The notes: generated from the letters alone by a model not told the origin. A DNA stretch of 36,399 bases from JALZCH01 sp036400075 (GCA_036400075.1 DASWLV010000252.1:1-36399); one strand, 5' to 3'; positions 16,679 to 25,264 are shown, numbered from the stretch's first letter. Program-made: numbers and translations.

Positions 16679-16831
16679 TATTGACAAAAATTTACGAACA
16701 ATTATTGACGAAATATCAGTTAAAAGAGTAATTTGCTCTTAGGCGCAACCCGCCTTAAAAACATCTTCACCGCACTCTCAAGATAGTCGAAACTTAACGG
16801 CGAAACTTGCCCGAAAAGTTTATTTAAAAAA

Positions 16832-18844
16832 ATGGCTCAAAAGAAATTCCCTCAGGGTTTCACCCTATTTCTAGTTGTCTTCGCGTTATGCCAATGCGTT
16901 CTGGCGCAATCCGGCGGCGGCGAACAGATTCCTCAACAATTAGCCTCGGAATTAAATCAGAAATTCCGTAAATTTGATTTGGTTCAAACATCTCCGCAAA
17001 CGGCTTTCCGCGATGTTCTCAGCAACCGAAATCTCAAAATAAAAACCGGCGGTGATAATCTGGAGCTTCGTCTAAGACCGCGAAATTTGCTGTCGCCCAA
17101 TTATCGCGCCGAAGAAACGGGCGCGAACGGGGTTAAGCGCGCGCTGCCCCTGCCGAAGCTGCAAACGTTTCAAGGCGAAATCGTCGGCGAAGAAAACTCG
17201 CGTTTGCGTTTGACGATTTCCGACGAAGAAATCGAAGGCTTAATCGTTCGTCGCGGCGTTAATTATTTTATTGAACCCGCCAAACGGTTTTCCCAAAACG
17301 CGAGCGACAAGGACTTAATCGTTTATCGCGCCGAAGATTTGTTAGGTCAAGCGCCGCTCGACTGCGAAGCCTTAGCCCATAGAATCGGCGAGGCGGCGAA
17401 AACTTATCTGCCTCAGCCGGAACAATTTCTTTCCTCGTCACCGCAAATGGTGAGAGTTGCGGAAATAGCCACCGAAGCCGATTTTCAGTTTGTCACCGAG
17501 CTTGGCAGCGCGACGGCGGCTAATAACGAGATATTAAACATCTTAAACGTGGTCGAGGGCATTTATGAGAACCAGTTGGGCGTGACGTTCAGCGTTACTT
17601 TCCAGCACGTTTGGACAGCCGCCGATCCGTATCCGGCGCAAAACACAGTCACGGTTCTGGAGTTCTTTAAAAATTACTGGAACGCGAATTATCCCGCCGG
17701 AAGTTATCCGCGGGACACGGCGCAGCTCTTTTCGTCGAAAGAAGCTCTGCGCGGTCGGGGTCACGCTTATATGAACACGATTTGCCGACCGGATGTTTCT
17801 TACGGAATGCACGGACGGTTTCCTTACGGAACGGCGAAATACACGGTTCCGGCGCACGAAATCGGGCATAATTTCAACGCCAATCACGTTGATGCGACTC
17901 AAAGCTGCGACAATACGATTATGAACGCCACGCTCACGACCGAGACGCCCATGACGTTTTGTCAGGCTTCGCGCAACGAGGTAAGCGGCAGCGTTGCCGG
18001 CGGCGACAGTTGTCTCCCAGCCCGTCAATTGACCAAAACGAAATTCGATTTCGACCGCGATTCCAAAGCCGATTTCTCGGTTTTCCGCCCTTCGAGCGGC
18101 AGTTGGTATCTTTTAAATAGCGGTTTGAGCAATTTTCAAGGCGTCCGATTCGGTTCGGCGGGCGACCGTCCGGTTTCCGAAGATTATGACGGTGACAGAA
18201 TCGCCGACATAGCGGTTTTTCGCGCGGGCGTCTGGTATATTTTAAACAGCTCGAACAACGCTTTCCGCGCATTTGGTTTCGGATTTCCCACCGACATTCC
18301 GGTTCCGGCAGATTACACGGGCGACGGACGCGCCGAAATAGCGGTTTTTCGTCCCAATGGCGGATTCTGGTACACGCTCGATTTAAGCAACAACAATTTT
18401 GGCGGCTCGCAATTCGGCAGCGACGGGGATGTTCCGACGCCGGGAGATTACGACGGCGACGGCAAAGAGGACATTTCGGTGTTCCGCCCGTCAAGCGGTT
18501 TTTGGTATCGCTTAAACAGCTCGAACGGACAATTTGCCGCCGCTTATTTCGGCAAAAACGGCGACCGCCCGGTTCAAGCCGATTACGACGGCGACGGACG
18601 CGCTGATGTCGCGGTTTTCCGCGGCGGCAATTGGTACATCTGGCGAAGCTCAGACGGCGGTTACGGCGGCGCTCTGTTCGGACTTTCGAGCGATTCTCCG
18701 GTTCCGGCTGACTACGATGGCGACGGACGCGCCGACATAGCGGTTTATCGCGACGGGGCTTGGTATAGTCTCAGCAGCTTTACGGGTGCTTTTACCGGCA
18801 GTCAATTCGGGATGACCGGCGATGTTCCGATTCCATTTAGATAA
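16832..18844 (+). CDS. Secreted metzincin-type metalloprotease with C-terminal FG-GAP/VCBS repeats
   Basis: This 670-aa exported protein has a signal peptide at ~1-26 (TLFLVVFALCQCVLAQ). Residues ~40-200 resemble a propeptide. The catalytic domain carries the zinc motif HEIGHNFNANH (342-352) and a Met-turn TIMNA (M364), the reprolysin/M12B-like arrangement. Cysteines around it (318, 359, 377, 394) could form disulfides. From residue ~405 six repeats of ~45 residues follow, each with a Ca2+-binding DxDxDG-like loop and a SVFRPSSGSWYLLNS-like strand, typical of FG-GAP/VCBS beta-propeller blades. It is predicted to be secreted and to degrade extracellular proteins. The same repeat type ends the 1124-aa protein at 27358-30732. 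No Shine-Dalgarno precedes the ATG. A terminator follows. Confidence 0.88.
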   Translation: MAQKKFPQGFTLFLVVFALCQCVLAQSGGGEQIPQQLASELNQKFRKFDLVQTSPQTAFRDVLSNRNLKIKTGGDNLELRLRPRNLLSPNYRAEETGANGVKRALPLPKLQTFQGEIVGEENSRLRLTISDEEIEGLIVRRGVNYFIEPAKRFSQNASDKDLIVYRAEDLLGQAPLDCEALAHRIGEAAKTYLPQPEQFLSSSPQMVRVAEIATEADFQFVTELGSATAANNEILNILNVVEGIYENQLGVTFSVTFQHVWTAADPYPAQNTVTVLEFFKNYWNANYPAGSYPRDTAQLFSSKEALRGRGHAYMNTICRPDVSYGMHGRFPYGTAKYTVPAHEIGHNFNANHVDATQSCDNTIMNATLTTETPMTFCQASRNEVSGSVAGGDSCLPARQLTKTKFDFDRDSKADFSVFRPSSGSWYLLNSGLSNFQGVRFGSAGDRPVSEDYDGDRIADIAVFRAGVWYILNSSNNAFRAFGFGFPTDIPVPADYTGDGRAEIAVFRPNGGFWYTLDLSNNNFGGSQFGSDGDVPTPGDYDGDGKEDISVFRPSSGFWYRLNSSNGQFAAAYFGKNGDRPVQADYDGDGRADVAVFRGGNWYIWRSSDGGYGGALFGLSSDSPVPADYDGDGRADIAVYRDGAWYSLSSFTGAFTGSQFGMTGDVPIPFR

Positions 18845-18901
18845 TATGAGATAGACTGATCCGGCTGCACTTTCCCGCTGCTTCAAGCAATCAACAAACC
18901 G

Positions 18902-18933
18902 AAAAGGCAATCCGTATAATGGATTGCCTTTTC
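18902..18933 (+). terminator. Intrinsic terminator after the metalloprotease
   Basis: AAAAGGCAATCC (18902-18913) pairs perfectly with GGATTGCCTTTT (18921-18932) around a 7-nt loop, giving a stem that ends in the T-tract. It lies 57 nt after the protease stop. Confidence 0.8.
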
Positions 18934-18994
18934 GCATTAAAGAAAACAGGCAAAACGCCGCTCAATCAATTAATGCTTTGGATTGAAATGCTCA

Positions 18995-19023
18995 TTGAAA
19001 AAAACCGTCTTTAGGCGCATAAT
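18995..19023 (+). promoter_or_regulatory. Promoter of the CSLREAI-domain gene
   Basis: TTGAAA (18995-19000) and CATAAT (19018-19023) are separated by 17 bp. The expected start site near 19030 gives a ~34-nt leader containing AGGAG (19051-19055) ahead of the ATG at 19064. Confidence 0.5.
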
Positions 19024-19063
19024 GCACCAAATATTAGATTTATCCGAAAAAGGAGATTGAGAA

Positions 19064-20494
19064 ATGTCTTCAATTCGCGCCTTTTTTTCCTCTGCGTTGA
19101 CTATATCCGGTTTGGTTTTGATTTTGTTCGCCGCCGGAGCGAGAGCCGAAGTTTTTACCGTCAACAAAACCGCCGACACAAACGACGGCGTGTGCGATGC
19201 GGATTGCAGCCTGCGCGAAGCGATTGCGGCGGCAGCGACGGGCGATGTCGTGCAGTTTGCCACTCCGCCTTTCAATTCTCCCCAGACAATCACTTTGCCT
19301 CTGGGCGCACTAACAATCACCCGCAGCATTACAATTTTAGGCAGCGGTGCAAATCTGCTCACTATCGGAGCTGGTTCGGGAAGCACTCCGCCCACAAGCA
19401 GAGTGTTTTTAATTTCAGCCGCCGGAAGCACGGTCAAATTGAGCGGAATGTCGGTCTTCGGCGGCGGTTTCCAGCCTCCGAATAGTTCGGAACGCGGCGG
19501 CGGAATCCTGAATGAAAGCGGAACGGTTTATTTGACAAACCTTCATATTTACACCAATGCGGCAAGCGTCGGCGGCGGAATTTACAATAGCGGCACGATG
19601 CACGTTTTAGATTCGACAATTGCCGGAAATCTAGCCCTTGAGCAAACCGAAGGCGGCGGAGGAATCGGCAACGGCGGAACGCTGACATTAACCAACACCA
19701 CCGTCAGCGGCAACGGCGGCGAGCTTGGCAGAGACATCCTCAACAACGGTGGAACAATAACTTTGACAAACTCGTCAATCGGTTCGGGAGCGTCGGACAA
19801 TCGCCCCGTAATTTTCAACAAACAAAATACGACAATGATTATTCGCAACACCATTGTCGCCGGCGGCGTTACCAGTTCGAGCAACACGGTGTTTACATCG
19901 CAGGGAAATAATTTAGTTCAGAGTGCTTCAGGCACTCCAATCGGCTGGGTGGCAAGCGATTTATTAGGCGTTAATCCACAGCTTTCGCCTTTGGCAAACA
20001 ATGGTGGGCAAACGCCGACGCACGCTTTAATGGCGGGAAGCCCGGCAATTAACGGCGGGAATAATGCTCTGGCAATCAATCCGGTTTCAGATCTGCCTTT
20101 ACAGCTAGACCAGCGTTTATACAACCGCATCGTCGGAGGAACGGTTGACATTGGCGCATACGAGGCAAACAGCTCTCCGGCGGGCTTTGTGACGCTTCGC
20201 AGTCAGATTACCACAACAGCCAACAGCCGGGGTATTCACGGCGCTGTAGCCGTTTTAAGATTTGTTGATACGGGAGAGATTCGCTACGGTGTGACCAATC
20301 CGTTCGGGTATGTTCATTTTAACAACATTCCGATGGGGGCGACCGTCATCATAACTTTTACTCACAAGCGTTACAAAATAGCTCCGCGGGTTATTACGGC
20401 GACCGGCGAAGTTCATTATTTAGGCTCGGAATCGAACCGGAAATCCGAAGCCGTTTCGGCGTCGTTTTGGAGTGAAGATATGGTTGAAAACTAA
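19064..20494 (+). CDS. Exported CSLREAI / choice-of-anchor Q beta-helix protein
   Basis: This 476-aa protein has a signal peptide (~1-28, ending GARA-E). The segment FTVNKTADTNDGVCDADCSL + REAI (31-54) is the CSLREAI motif. Gly/Asn-rich parallel beta-helix turns follow (GGGILNESGTVYLTN, GGGIYNSGTMHVLDST, GGGIGNGGTLTLTNT). A choice-of-anchor Q-type segment comes next (SPLANNGGQTPTHALMAGSP, then DIGAYEAN). The last ~105 residues form a carboxypeptidase-regulatory-like sandwich (GIHGAVAVLRFVD, FNNIPMGATVIITF). It is probably a surface protein; substrate and binding partner are unknown. AGGAG 8 nt before the ATG and its own promoter support independent expression. Confidence 0.85.
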   Translation: MSSIRAFFSSALTISGLVLILFAAGARAEVFTVNKTADTNDGVCDADCSLREAIAAAATGDVVQFATPPFNSPQTITLPLGALTITRSITILGSGANLLTIGAGSGSTPPTSRVFLISAAGSTVKLSGMSVFGGGFQPPNSSERGGGILNESGTVYLTNLHIYTNAASVGGGIYNSGTMHVLDSTIAGNLALEQTEGGGGIGNGGTLTLTNTTVSGNGGELGRDILNNGGTITLTNSSIGSGASDNRPVIFNKQNTTMIIRNTIVAGGVTSSSNTVFTSQGNNLVQSASGTPIGWVASDLLGVNPQLSPLANNGGQTPTHALMAGSPAINGGNNALAINPVSDLPLQLDQRLYNRIVGGTVDIGAYEANSSPAGFVTLRSQITTTANSRGIHGAVAVLRFVDTGEIRYGVTNPFGYVHFNNIPMGATVIITFTHKRYKIAPRVITATGEVHYLGSESNRKSEAVSASFWSEDMVEN

Positions 20495-20555
20495 TTTGAG
20501 ATGAGCCTGAGCATTTTGATTCGTTTTTGAATTATATTTATCTTTGGTTAATTTT

Positions 20556-22073
20556 ATGTTGACGAAAACGAATCAGGACGAAATCCAGAGTTTTTTAACC
20601 GACGCCAGCAATATGGCTGGCGGCGCGGCAAATTCGGTTGTTTTTCCCGAATCAAAAGAAGAAATCAGCGAAATTTTGCGCGAGGCGTCCGCCTCGAAAA
20701 CTCCGGTCACAATTTCCGGCGCGGGAACGGGAATTGTCGGCGGTCGCGTTCCTTTCGGCGGCGTCGTAATTGCTCTGGATAAGCTCAATCAAATCAAAGA
20801 AATCGTCAAATGGATGACGGGCGGCGGTTACGGAGTCGTGCAGCCCGCGGTTTCGCTCGACGAATATCAAAAAGCCGCCGCAGCTAACGGTTTGTTTTAT
20901 CCGCCGGACCCGACCGAATGGAGCTGTCAAATGGGCGGCACAATTGCGACTAACGCTTCAGGCGCGCGCAGCTTTAAATACGGCGCGACGCGCGAATTCG
21001 TCGAACGGCTCGAAATCGTTTTGCCGACCGGCGAAACGATTCATCTGCGGCGGGGCGAGGTTTTCGCCGATAAAAATAATAAAATAAGAATTCCGGTTTC
21101 CGCTTGCGGCGAAGTTTTAATCGTCAAACTGCCGACTTATCAAATGCCCGACACTCGCAAACACGCAAGCGGTTATTTTTACAAACCGGGAATGGACGCG
21201 ATTGATTTATTCATCGGCAGCGAAGGCACGCTCGGCGTCGTCACCGAAATCGAAACCCGCCTCTTGCCGAAACCCGAAGTCGTTTTGAGCGGAATCGTTT
21301 TCTTCAAAAACGAAACCGACCTTTTAAACTTTGTTAATGAGGTGCGAGAACTCTCTTTTGCCGCAAGACGCAACGAACAACGAACAACGAACAACGAACG
21401 GCTCGATGCGAGCCTTTTGGAATATTTCGACCGCAACGCGCTCGATTTTATTCGGGCAAAATTTCCGCTCGTGCCGGAAAATATGGACGGAGCGATATTT
21501 TTTGAACAGGAAGTCACGCCCGAAACCGAAGACAATTTAATGCAGCAATGGTTTGATCTGCTGGAAAAACACAACGCCGAAACCGAAACTTCGTGGTTTG
21601 CGACAAACGAAACGGACTTGAAAAATATGCGCGATTTCCGCCACGCTCTGCCGGTAGCCGTCAACGAATGGATTGTCCGCCACAAACAGCGCAAAGTCTC
21701 GACCGATATGGCTGTCTCTGACCGCGAGTTTGCCGGACAATTAACGTTTTATCAGGAAACTTTGCGGCAATCGGGTTTAAATTATGTGATTTTCGGACAC
21801 ATCGGCGACAACCACGTCCACGTCAACATTCTCCCGCGCGACGCCGCAGAAGCCATCCGCGCGAAACACATTTACGGTCGTTTCGTCGCCCGCACTTGCA
21901 TCATCGGCGGCACGATTTCGGCGGAACACGGCATCGGAAAATTAAAACGTCATTATCTCGAAGTGATGTTCGGCGAGCGTTATCTAAACGAAATGGCGGC
22001 AATCAAACGCGCTTTTGACCCGGCTGGAATTTTAAATCGCGGCGTGATGTTTGACGAGAAATATTTGCAGTAA
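20556..22073 (+). CDS. GlcD/Dld-type FAD-binding oxidoreductase
   Basis: The ATG at 20556 (505 aa) is preferred over an upstream TTG at 20544. The N-terminal PCMH-type FAD domain shows ISGAGTGIVGGRVPFGGVVI and SCQMGGTIATNASGARSFKY. Then GYFYKPGMDAIDLFIGSEGT ends the FAD-binding half. The C-terminal FAD-oxidase_C half has FGHIGDNHVHVNILPRD and GGTISAEHGIGKLKRHYLE, which carry the His residues near the flavin. The family oxidises D-2-hydroxyacids such as glycolate or D-lactate. No glcE/glcF partners or Fe-S subunit are adjacent, so it may act alone. An unusual feature is a four-copy AACGAAC heptamer inside the coding region (21372-21399), encoding an extra NEQRTTNNER segment. Confidence 0.9.
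   Translation: MLTKTNQDEIQSFLTDASNMAGGAANSVVFPESKEEISEILREASASKTPVTISGAGTGIVGGRVPFGGVVIALDKLNQIKEIVKWMTGGGYGVVQPAVSLDEYQKAAAANGLFYPPDPTEWSCQMGGTIATNASGARSFKYGATREFVERLEIVLPTGETIHLRRGEVFADKNNKIRIPVSACGEVLIVKLPTYQMPDTRKHASGYFYKPGMDAIDLFIGSEGTLGVVTEIETRLLPKPEVVLSGIVFFKNETDLLNFVNEVRELSFAARRNEQRTTNNERLDASLLEYFDRNALDFIRAKFPLVPENMDGAIFFEQEVTPETEDNLMQQWFDLLEKHNAETETSWFATNETDLKNMRDFRHALPVAVNEWIVRHKQRKVSTDMAVSDREFAGQLTFYQETLRQSGLNYVIFGHIGDNHVHVNILPRDAAEAIRAKHIYGRFVARTCIIGGTISAEHGIGKLKRHYLEVMFGERYLNEMAAIKRAFDPAGILNRGVMFDEKYLQ
21372..21399 (+). repeat. Four-copy AACGAAC heptamer inside the FAD oxidase gene
   Basis: Four perfect AACGAAC units occupy 28 bp inside the coding region. The array encodes a hydrophilic NEQRTTNNE linker between the two halves of the enzyme. 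Gain or loss of one unit changes the frame, since 7 is not a multiple of 3. Confidence 0.9.
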
Positions 22074-22123
22074 AACAGTAAAGAGCAAAAGTTATTTCGG
22101 CTTATCGTTTTTCGCTATTGGTT

Positions 22124-22800
22124 TTACTTCAGATTTTTCTTTTCTTCTTGGAAAATCTCTAAATTCCGCCTTACTGTTTGCGTGCTCGGATGCTCCTCAC
22201 CTAAAACTTTCTCGAAAATCCCTAGCGCATTTTTGTATAACGGTCCAGCTTTTTCCATATTGTTTTGTAAGGCATAAAATCCAGCAAGATTGTTGTAGCT
22301 AATCGCAGTATCAGGATGGTTTTTGCCAAAAACTCGCTCACGTATTCGCAACGCTTCTTTATACAACGGCTCTGCCTCTTTATATCTTCCTTGTAAAAAA
22401 TAAAGTTCTGCAAGATTGCTGTAACTTGTTGCTGTATAAGGATGGTTTTTGCCCAAAATTCGCTCAGAAATTAACAGTGCATCCTTGAATAATGTTTCGG
22501 CTTCTTCGTACTTATCCTGTGATACATAAAGAAGAGCAAGATTGTTGTAATTGATTGCGGTGTAAGGATGATTTTTGCCTAGAACTTGCTCACAAATTAG
22601 TATTGCTTCTTGATATAGTGACTTAGCTTCTTCAATTTTACCTTGTAAGCGATAAAGCTCGGCTAGATTGTTATAGCTGGAAGCAGTAGATGAATGCATT
22701 TTGCCAAAGATTTGTTTATCAATTCGCAAAGATTCTTGGTATAAAGGTTCGGCTTCTTTATATCTACCTAGAGATTTGTAACAACGAGCAAGATCACTTA
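22124..22800 (-). repeat. ~126-bp tandem near-repeats coding for TPR units
   Basis: Sequences such as GCAAGATTGTTGTA and GGATGGTTTTTGCC recur about every 126 bp (for example near 22284, 22410 and 22536). They encode the five 42-residue TPRs and are similar at DNA level, so copy-number change by recombination is possible. Confidence 0.7.
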
Positions 22801-23581
22801 GCACCGCCGCTTCAAAATCTAAATCACCTTCCTCTTTTACTGTGATTAAAAGTGATTCCAACATTTGTATTGCTTTATCGTATTGTGCAGAAATTTCAAA
22901 AAGGCGAGCAAGTTTATGTTTAAGCTGATTTTCGAAAATTCGGTTCCGTTCGGTTGTGGACAATGATTGATAATCAGTTAGCAAGCTTTCGATGTGAGAA
23001 ATTCTTTCTGCTCTTTCGTCAAAGGAAAGCCCTGCGGCTTCAAAATAATCACCTGAGAGAATGCTTTCAGCTTGGATAATACTTCCTTTTGTATCGAAGA
23101 AATAAACACCGGAGCGAATCGAGAAAAAATCAGGCGCGCCATTCATCAAAGCTCTAATACCGTAATCAGGCAACCAAAAAACAATTGGACGATTGAAAAC
23201 TTGGGGGAAATTGTTGCGTGAGACGTTTAGACTCAAAACTAATTGCGTTTTGTCCGCAGTTACGGAATGTCCAAGCGAATTTTCTAAGCCGTAAACAAAA
23301 ACCGCATCCGGTGTTTTGTCTTCCAAACGCACTTTTAGCTCGTCCAGAAAATGAGAAATCTCGTTCTCGAAATAAACGACTTCGATGTTTTTGTCGGGAA
23401 GCTCATTTTTGATTTGTTCGATTAGCTCTCGTTGTCGTGGGCGTTGATTGCAGCGGGCGAAAAGCAGCGTGAAGTTTCGGGCGCGTTTGAGCGAGCGCAC
23501 CAGCGCGCGAAGCTCGACCGATTCGTCGAAATCCAATTCGTCAAAAATGTTTTCTTCGGTTGTTAAAACTTCGGTTTCCAA
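22124..23581 (-). CDS. STAND-associated-like protein with kinesin-light-chain-type TPR repeats
   Basis: This 485-aa protein has a TTG start (23581); no Shine-Dalgarno or nearby ATG is seen. Residues ~20-170 look like an NTPase-type alpha/beta fold without a Walker A: the segment NFTLLFARCNQRPRQRELI sits where a P-loop would be. A FWLPDYGIRALMNGAPDFFS patch follows, a pattern I recall from STAND-like proteins. Residues ~215-485 contain five 42-residue KLC-type TPRs with YNNLAELY, YKEAEPLY and a GKNHPYTA linker, for protein-protein recognition. Its DNA is AT-richer with ~126-bp near repeats. It lies 7 nt past the end of the amber-interrupted NTPase frame and in the same frame. A paired sensor role, possibly in a conflict system, is inference. 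Confidence 0.75.
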   Translation of the reverse strand: METEVLTTEENIFDELDFDESVELRALVRSLKRARNFTLLFARCNQRPRQRELIEQIKNELPDKNIEVVYFENEISHFLDELKVRLEDKTPDAVFVYGLENSLGHSVTADKTQLVLSLNVSRNNFPQVFNRPIVFWLPDYGIRALMNGAPDFFSIRSGVYFFDTKGSIIQAESILSGDYFEAAGLSFDERAERISHIESLLTDYQSLSTTERNRIFENQLKHKLARLFEISAQYDKAIQMLESLLITVKEEGDLDFEAAVLSDLARCYKSLGRYKEAEPLYQESLRIDKQIFGKMHSSTASSYNNLAELYRLQGKIEEAKSLYQEAILICEQVLGKNHPYTAINYNNLALLYVSQDKYEEAETLFKDALLISERILGKNHPYTATSYSNLAELYFLQGRYKEAEPLYKEALRIRERVFGKNHPDTAISYNNLAGFYALQNNMEKAGPLYKNALGIFEKVLGEEHPSTQTVRRNLEIFQEEKKNLK

Positions 23582-23587
23582 TTTGTT

Positions 23588-23758
23588 TTACATTGTGATG
23601 CGGTTGTCGGATTGTTTGATTCGCTCGCGTGCTGTTTTGAACTCGCGCAGCTCTCTGACAATCGGATTAACGGCGTACCACGGCGCGACTTCTTCCCAAA
23701 TATCTTCGTCGCCGCCGTTGATGTATTCAAGCACAGTCAGATTTTCCAGCATTGCCCG
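23588..23758 (-). pseudogene. 56-codon continuation of the NTPase gene beyond an in-frame TAG
   Basis: Directly after the TAG that ends the NTPase (complement of 23759-23761), the same frame stays open for 56 codons to a TAA (complement of 23588-23590). It encodes RAMLENLTVLEYINGGDEDI, then WEEVAPWYAVNPIVREL. This reads like the natural C-terminus of a P-loop NTPase of this type (an 'LLExLxVLEYxNG ... W..V.P.VR' pattern, recalled rather than searched). Alternatives are a separate 54-codon ORF starting at the internal ATG, stop-codon readthrough, or a sequencing error. Confidence 0.6.
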
Positions 23759-24988
23759 CTATTGTTCGCTGTCATTGGGAAATCTTTGGTCGGGCGAAAG
23801 GTCTAGTTCCGCCAGCAAATCCCAATGTGCTTCGGGAATCGAAGTGCTGAAAGTTTGAATAGTTTGTTTGATCGCGCTTTTGGCTTCGGAAATGGTTATC
23901 GGCAGTTCGTCTGCGTAAGCCGCCGCTTCTCGCACGAAAAACATTAAATAACGAACGCTTCCGCCGCAGTATTTAATTAAAAAATCAAGCGCGTTCGCTT
24001 CAAAAGCTTCTTCAAGCGGAATGTCGCCAAGCCGCTTTTTCAGAATTGTTTTGAGCGATTCAACTCCGGCTTCAAACTGCTTTTCGCGGTCGGTGCGGTA
24101 AAACGTTTTGACCATCGGCAACACAAACGGATCGCTATAATATTGGAGCAGTTTGGGCGCAATCGGAGAACGCACCAAATCCAAAGGCGTAGTGAAAACA
24201 ATATGAGCGCGCAAACCCGTCAGTTGCGGGTAATAATCAATAAATAATCTTTTGGAAGATTCAAAACCGACTGCCGCGTCATCCACTTTTTGAATCTTTT
24301 CCAGATTGTCGAGAAGAACAATAATGTCTGAATTCTTTAAAGAAGTTTCGCCGCTTTTTTTTCGGATTTCGACGCGGGCTTGTTCAAAAAGAAGATTTAT
24401 CTCTTCCAGAATTGTCGGTATTCTCGGAGTGAGAGCTTTACGAATTTCTAGTCTGGCGGTCGGGTCTTGTTTTAGTCTCTGAACTTTTAATTTGGCAAAG
24501 CCTAAAGTTAAATCACCTTCATTTATCTCAACATCACTTAAAAAATAATTCTTAAGCTCATCGAAACGCCGTTTAAAATAAGTGTCTTTTAGTTCTGTCC
24601 CGTATTGCTCGCGAAGAGTGTCAGCCAGTTCGGAAACGATGGCGAGAAGTATATCCGTTATTGAAACGTCATAGACATCCAGATAATCAAAAACGTCAAT
24701 GTAAACGGGATAATATTTGGTGTTGCTATTGTGTTCTTTGAGCTTTTTTTCGAGATGTTTCAGTTCAGACGATTTGCCGCTGCCGATATGCCCGGAAAAC
24801 AAGCAATGGCGATATTGCCCACTTTCGCCATTCTTTGTTTGTTCAGGATTGGAACGCCTAAGATGCTGAAAAACATTTTTTGCAAATGCATCGCCGCCTC
24901 GCGCTTCTTTGCAATCGCAATAATATTCGGGAAGCGCGGGCAAAAACGGGTCGCAAGCATTATAAATTATGTCTAACGGATCGCTCAT
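23759..24988 (-). CDS. P-loop NTPase, probably truncated by an amber codon
   Basis: The ATG at 24988 is preferred over a TTG at 25015, which would add 10 residues. From the ATG it encodes 409 residues. Walker A is GHIGSGKSSEL (~65-75) and Walker B IIVLLDNLEKI. VYIDVFDYLDVYDVSITDIL and HIVFTTPLDLVRSPIAPKLL are consistent with AAA+/STAND-type ATPases. Near the C-terminus YCGGSVRYLMFFVREAAAYA resembles the helical lid. The frame stops at TAG after RFPNDSEQ, but continues in the same frame with plausible family C-terminus (see 23588-23758). A KLC-TPR gene follows. The pair may be a signal-transducing NTPase with a separate TPR sensor. Neighbouring DNA is AT-richer than the genes around it, which fits acquisition by transfer. 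Confidence 0.78.
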   Translation of the reverse strand: MSDPLDIIYNACDPFLPALPEYYCDCKEARGGDAFAKNVFQHLRRSNPEQTKNGESGQYRHCLFSGHIGSGKSSELKHLEKKLKEHNSNTKYYPVYIDVFDYLDVYDVSITDILLAIVSELADTLREQYGTELKDTYFKRRFDELKNYFLSDVEINEGDLTLGFAKLKVQRLKQDPTARLEIRKALTPRIPTILEEINLLFEQARVEIRKKSGETSLKNSDIIVLLDNLEKIQKVDDAAVGFESSKRLFIDYYPQLTGLRAHIVFTTPLDLVRSPIAPKLLQYYSDPFVLPMVKTFYRTDREKQFEAGVESLKTILKKRLGDIPLEEAFEANALDFLIKYCGGSVRYLMFFVREAAAYADELPITISEAKSAIKQTIQTFSTSIPEAHWDLLAELDLSPDQRFPNDSEQ

Positions 24989-25148
24989 AATTTGGCGAAA
25001 GCAATTTTCAATCAAATAACAGTTTCGTTATATCGTTTTTATCAGCATTACACAAATTTCATTGCTTGCAGTTGCAGTTATCAAATTAACGATAAACGTC
25101 TCAAAACTAGACAACACGAGAACTAAAATCTAAAATCAGTAACTGGCT

Positions 25149-25221
25149 GCTCGCGTAGTTCAGTGGATAGAATGCTTCCCTCCGAAGGAAGAGGTCGCAG
25201 GTTCGACTCCTGCCGCGAGTA
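25149..25221 (+). tRNA. tRNA-Arg (anticodon CCG)
   Basis: The 73-nt cloverleaf is complete. The acceptor GCTCGCG pairs with CGCGAGT (first pair G-U). The D arm is GTTC/GAAT, the anticodon stem CTTCC/GGAAG with loop CTCCGAA giving anticodon CCG (25182-25184), and the T arm GCAGG-TTCGACT-CCTGC. The discriminator is A and CCA is not encoded. It reads CGG codons. Confidence 0.95.
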
Positions 25222-25264
25222 TTTACTTTTATTGAATTGCTGAAGTCTCATCCCCGCTTTGGTG

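Noticed and set aside
22284..22660. Repeated words about every 126 bp, considered as CRISPR-like
   Set aside because: They are coding TPR units in frame; period and divergence do not fit a CRISPR array.
23582..23761. Frameshift at the end of the NTPase gene
   Set aside because: The downstream segment is in the same frame, so the break is a nonsense codon and not a frameshift.
25123..25136. CTAAAAT x2 before the tRNA gene as another heptad repeat site
   Set aside because: Only two units and no palindromic partner; chance in AT-rich DNA cannot be excluded.
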